Part shown: piece by piece, positions 60,556 through 64,000 of the stretch | Layout: each line of letters starts with the position of its first letter | Position numbering within the stretch: position 1 is the stretch's first letter | Notes under the pieces: model-generated | What the model saw: only the letters and a program-made list of their open reading frames with translations | Database searches by the model: none | What the model was told of the DNA's origin: nothing | Source of the DNA: an uncultured Lachnospiraceae bacterium | GTDB lineage: Bacteria > Bacillota > Clostridia > Lachnospirales > Lachnospiraceae | Reading direction: 5' to 3' | Length of the DNA: 64,000 nt | NCBI GenBank assembly: GCA_947630025.1 | Contig: CANRFZ010000004.1 | Coordinates: forward strand, 110,738-174,737 | Program-made: the position numbers and the translations under genes

Positions 60556-61489
60556 CTACGCATCTTCTTTACATATCACGAGCTCACATTCTCCATATTT
60601 GCTTGCAAAAAAGGAAAAAACGCTTGTATAAGAACCCAGTATAGAATCGCATCGGGATAAGCAAATCAGATCTATGATGCCGGACCCCATTTCTTTTGCC
60701 GAATTTCTTCCCCAATTTTTATTTTTCTGTATGATTATGTTGTCCTTATATCTTTTGAGAAATTTCTTTTCCTCCGCCGGGTCATCAGTAGACAGAAAAA
60801 ACCGGATATTTTCATCTCTGTTCAACGCTTCATCCATTTTTTGTATAAATGCTTTATCCGTACTGCATTTGATGGCCCTATTGTGATCCGTGCGCCGGAT
60901 GTGGACACCGACATAGTTTCCGCTTCCCGCCATAATTCGATTCGCTTTCTCTAGGTACTTCTCGTGAAACCGAATCGTTCGGCTTGTTATCGCATCTGCC
61001 TCGCTGCCTTTCACAATTCCGGCGTATGCGTGTATAAACAAATTTTCATGGCCATGCTGAATCAGATGTCTTTCACATTCATTCCAACGCTTCTCCAGAT
61101 GTATTCCTCTTTCTTCTGCCGTCATTCTTTTATAATTATAATCATAATCAATATATTTTTTACTTCTTTTCAGGACACCTATCCATACATTAAAAGCCGC
61201 TCTTTTCGCTCTTTTTTTGATCTCCCATGCAATATCGAGATATTTATGATCTATCAGATAATCGGGGATACTGTGAAACTCAGTCAGATCAACATCGATT
61301 ACCTTTAAATCAATATCTGCGAACTGCTCTTTGGAAAAGGCTTTTTTATAACTTATATTGCACTTGTTGTCTCTCGGCCATATGACAACCAAGCCTCCCC
61401 CCCCCCGAGCTATACTGCTTTACTAGGTGGTATGCGTGTGCAAGCGTAATACAACGGCTGGCAAACCCTGTATATACCCATACAATCAT
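60556..61489 (-). CDS. Fucosyltransferase-superfamily glycosyltransferase, phase-variable, out of frame in this copy
   Basis: Translation from ATG 61489 (GAGGGAAAG upstream) gives MIVWVYTGFASRCITLAHAY and goes out of frame at ten G on the coding strand, ending at 61346. The adjacent frame resumes LVVIWPRDNKCNIS and continues to 60556 with GVHIRRTDHNRAIKCSTDKAF and MGSGIIDLICLSRCDSILGSYTSVFSFFA. With nine G the product is 310 aa. It is a close relative of 29160-30108, with the tract at the same structural point (between the first helix and second strand). It probably uses a GDP-sugar. OFF in this copy. Confidence 0.82.
61397..61406. repeat. Poly-C tract (C10), glycosyltransferase OFF
   Basis: Ten C, read as TCG GGG GGG GGG on the coding strand. 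G9 (or G12) restores the frame into GLVVIWPRDN and a 310-aa glycosyltransferase. Confidence 0.9.
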
Positions 61490-61537
61490 TTTCTGCTTTC
61501 CCTCTTTCCTTTATGGTTTTCCTTCTGCCCCTGCAGC

Positions 61538-63079
61538 TTATTCTCGCACATATACGTAGTATCTGTCCATAACATTGATTTTCTGCCAACTGCCTGCGCT
61601 GCGTGTCAGTCTGTCGCTCTCCTCCTCGTCTTCATGCCAAGCGACGAAAACATCCGCATCCTGCAGCGTCACGGTTTCCTGTGTCCCGTCTCCGACATTC
61701 CCGCCATCGGCAGACGCATTCTGCAGCTCCAGATAATGATAAATATTGGGCCGGCCTTGAAGCTGCATAAAAGTGCTGAAAGAACTTCCCGCCTCGTTGT
61801 TTCCCAGATTGTCAATGATAACGCCGTCTGCCTCCGTATGCGCCAGCACGATATCATACACCCTGTTGACGGCATTCGCCTTCTGCGCATAGTCCAGACT
61901 GTCATTGACAATGGCGAGTTTAAACCTGCTCACAAGAAAGATGCCTATGATACATCCCAATAGAATCTCGTATGGCCGCCGCCGTATCAAGCAGCTTGCG
62001 GCAATCACAAAAACCGCCCCAAAACCGACCACTGCCGGGAGCAGATAACGGTCCCACATACCGCTTTCGGCATAGAGCACCATCTGGGTAGATACAATAT
62101 AGCCGCCGAAGATCAGGAGTACCGCCGCCAGCCCCACATTTTCGTCCCCACGGACATGGAACCTCTTGGCCACGAGCAGGCCCAGTATCCACAAGACAGT
62201 AACGCCGCTCAGGACATAGGCCAGCAGCACATAGGCGTGCAGCGACTCTCTGCACATACGCTGGATGGCCCAGACATATCCTTTGATTCCGTAGTTGACA
62301 TCAATCCCTGCATATCCGATCTGATTGACTCCCACATGGCGAACAATGACAACCGCACATATCAGAAAAACCGCCGCCGGAACTGCAATAAACAGAATAT
62401 TTTTTTTGAGCAGCTTCCACACATCCCTGACAGAACGAACCGTTATGACTGCCTCCAGCCCCAGACGCAGCCATACCACCGCCGGCAGAAGCAAAAGAAA
62501 ACTCTCTTTCATCAGGGCGGAACACACCGCCATAATCAGGATGACGGCATCCGTCTTTTTGGAAAAACGCTTCTCCCGATACTGTCTCGCCAACAGATAC
62601 AGGCAGACCGCAAAGAAAAGCATTCCCAGATTTTCCTGATTGGACACGCGGTACCACATTTCAAACTGCCGGCCCACCGTGACGAGCAGCGCAAACAGAT
62701 GGGACAGAACAATGGAGCATTTTAAATATCTTGCGCTCCAATACATCAGGGCATACACCGCGATTCCCATAAGGCACGTTATCACTTTGTAAACGATGGG
62801 ATGATCTCCCACCAGATAGCTCAGGGCGACGCGGAACACCCAATACAACGGGCGAAAACGAATGTTGAAATCGTTTCTCAGGAAGAACAGGAGGGCGTCC
62901 GTCCAGGGCACGTTCCGATCTCTGTAAAGTTTGATAATTCGATACATTTCATGATCGTCCACATAGTGCCAGCCGGTAAAAAGCACGCCGGTGCCGATAA
63001 TGATCCCGCCGATCACAACTGCTGCCACGAGCAGCACAATCCACCATTCTTTCAGCCAGCCGCTCCGCTTCTCACCCAT
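61538..63079 (-). CDS. Polytopic membrane protein, GT-C/PMT-like
   Basis: A 513-aa membrane protein with about 10-12 hydrophobic segments. The first external loop has GWHYVDDHEMYRIIKLYRDRN near residues 37-57, an acidic DDHE-like pair typical of GT-C glycosyltransferases, which use lipid-linked sugars on the outer face. ATG 63079 was chosen because AAAGGCGG precedes it; a longer frame overlaps the upstream GT2 gene. It overlaps the GT2 gene's 3' end by 8 bases, so the two are co-translated. The donor and acceptor are not predictable. Confidence 0.75.
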   Translation of the reverse strand: MGEKRSGWLKEWWIVLLVAAVVIGGIIIGTGVLFTGWHYVDDHEMYRIIKLYRDRNVPWTDALLFFLRNDFNIRFRPLYWVFRVALSYLVGDHPIVYKVITCLMGIAVYALMYWSARYLKCSIVLSHLFALLVTVGRQFEMWYRVSNQENLGMLFFAVCLYLLARQYREKRFSKKTDAVILIMAVCSALMKESFLLLLPAVVWLRLGLEAVITVRSVRDVWKLLKKNILFIAVPAAVFLICAVVIVRHVGVNQIGYAGIDVNYGIKGYVWAIQRMCRESLHAYVLLAYVLSGVTVLWILGLLVAKRFHVRGDENVGLAAVLLIFGGYIVSTQMVLYAESGMWDRYLLPAVVGFGAVFVIAASCLIRRRPYEILLGCIIGIFLVSRFKLAIVNDSLDYAQKANAVNRVYDIVLAHTEADGVIIDNLGNNEAGSSFSTFMQLQGRPNIYHYLELQNASADGGNVGDGTQETVTLQDADVFVAWHEDEEESDRLTRSAGSWQKINVMDRYYVYVRE

Positions 63080-63986
63080 AATATGCCGCCTTTCCGAACG
63101 TCCCCCTGCAATAGTCCGCGATTCCTCTCCACACGCCGGCAACCAGCCGCGGCTTGCCCTGCAGCAGCCACAAAAGGCTCAACACGCACCGGTTGATGAT
63201 ATAATAGACCAAGAAAACCGGGTAGCGTCCTCCCAGATACTGTCTGTTGCACAATAGCCAGTTTCTGGAGATATAATAGGCGCACAGAGGGCTTTCCGCT
63301 CCGTTGGAGCTGCCGCCCACCTTATGATACAGGCGGGCCGTAGGGCAGTAATAAATCGAAATCCCCAGCTTTTGCAGCCGGAAGCTATACTCCGTATCTT
63401 CATAGTAGAGAAAAAATCTCTCGTCCAGACCGCCGGCCCGCTTCAACACCTGCATCGGCAGGAACAGGCAGCAGCCCGTGGCAAAAGCCGTCTGTTTCTC
63501 CGTGTCAAACCGCCCGTCGTCCGGCTGATTCCATCCGTCATGACTGACCTTGCGTATGATCGGTGACACGCTGCCGCCGGCAGACCAGATTTTATTCCGC
63601 TCGTCACTATAGCAGATCTTGGGCACGATCATGCTGCCGGGATGCCTGTCCGCACAGTCTGCAAGCTGCCGCAGCATATCCGGCGCAGCCTCCGTATCGT
63701 TATTCAATAGCAGCACATAGTCCGCCCCCAGCTCCCCGGCACGGGCTATCCCTCTGTTGTTGGCCGCGGAAAACCCATAATTTTTATCCAGACACAAATA
63801 CTCTATCCGATAACTGCCACTGCCGTCGCCATACCGTCTGCGCAGGCATTCCACGGAACCGTCTGAGGAAGCATTATCCACGACTAAAATCACATTTTGC
63901 TCCGGCATCGTATTCTGCAGAAGCGAGTCGATGCAGGCGCTATTATATTTGATACCGTTATAATTCACCAGAACGATCGCGATCAT
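63072..63986 (-). CDS. Glycosyltransferase family 2 (rhamnosyltransferase-like)
   Basis: About 304 aa, a GT2 enzyme: IAIVLVNYNGIKYNSACIDSLL at the start, VVDNASSDGS, LDKNYGFSAANNRGI, VLLLNNDTEAAPDML (the DxD-equivalent NND) and the acceptor-side FLYYEDTEYSFRLQKLG. This pattern is typical of bacterial rhamnosyl- and related transferases (WbbL type). ATG 63986 or the preceding GTG may start; AGGAAAGAG lies upstream at the window edge. The gene is complete within the window and is the first of the minus-strand series visible here; its promoter lies outside or is unrecognised. Confidence 0.9.
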   Translation of the reverse strand: MIAIVLVNYNGIKYNSACIDSLLQNTMPEQNVILVVDNASSDGSVECLRRRYGDGSGSYRIEYLCLDKNYGFSAANNRGIARAGELGADYVLLLNNDTEAAPDMLRQLADCADRHPGSMIVPKICYSDERNKIWSAGGSVSPIIRKVSHDGWNQPDDGRFDTEKQTAFATGCCLFLPMQVLKRAGGLDERFFLYYEDTEYSFRLQKLGISIYYCPTARLYHKVGGSSNGAESPLCAYYISRNWLLCNRQYLGGRYPVFLVYYIINRCVLSLLWLLQGKPRLVAGVWRGIADYCRGTFGKAAYYG

Positions 63987-64000
63987 CACGGCTCTTTCCT

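Noticed and set aside
3436..61406. The OFF tracts as mere sequencing errors
   Set aside because: Cannot be excluded from one sequence, and all five would be fixed by losing one base. However, the in-frame tracts, their restriction to glycan genes and the tract shared by two glycosyltransferases favour real contingency loci.

Overview
This window looks like a Gram-positive Clostridia genome, most probably a Lachnospiraceae gut bacterium. The ribosome-binding sites are strong AGGAGG-type sites, promoters are sigma-A type, codon use is moderate in GC, and the enzyme families fit. No 16S gene or other species marker is present, so this is inference. Nearly all of the 64 kb is one surface-glycan locus (capsule, S-layer or flagellin glycan). 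It encodes nonulosonic-acid (sialic/legionaminic-type) enzymes, a UDP-2,3-diacetamido-mannuronic-acid pathway, glycosyltransferases, methyl-, acyl- and formyltransferases, and an ABC flippase. No tRNA, rRNA, CRISPR array or insertion sequence was seen.

Layout. (1) 1-12095, minus strand: a left operon with an NAD-dependent epimerase, a CBS-nucleotidyltransferase (PtmE-like), a ThDP enzyme, three formyltransferase-like proteins, a FemAB-like acyltransferase, NeuB, two NeuC paralogues, a PIG-L deacetylase and a hexapeptide acetyltransferase cut by the window edge. (2) 12129-12965: an 837-bp segment bounded by inverted recombination sites. It carries a 193-aa tyrosine recombinase and one outward sigma-A promoter. 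(3) 13018-27185, plus strand: a right operon with a NeuB lacking its SAF domain, a KdsC-GmhA fusion, a second ThDP enzyme, an SGNH hydrolase, a second hexapeptide acetyltransferase, FkbM and other methyltransferases, and a radical SAM enzyme. (4) 27201-63986, minus strand: a long cluster with epimerase, KdsC, GDP-sugar glycosyltransferases, flippase, aminotransferases, NeuA, the WbpB/E/D/I and WbpG/HisH/HisF enzymes, and polytopic membrane proteins.

How it seems to work. In the sequenced orientation the promoter at 12894-12922 faces the right operon. Inversion between the two sites would turn it onto the left operon. The recombinase therefore appears to choose which of two glycan-precursor programmes is transcribed, while the NeuA and glycosyltransferases of region 4 would serve both.

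A second layer of variation lies on top. Eleven G/C homopolymers of 8-10 bases sit inside coding regions of the locus. Five hold their gene out of frame in this copy: a NeuC, two related glycosyltransferases, an O-acyltransferase and a membrane protein. In all five, losing one base restores a normal-length protein. The others are in frame. A promoter inversion switch combined with many poly-G/C contingency genes in one Gram-positive glycan locus is the main discovery candidate here. Base composition is patchy (about two thirds GC near 13.3 kb, about one quarter near 17.7 kb), which suggests assembly from transferred cassettes.
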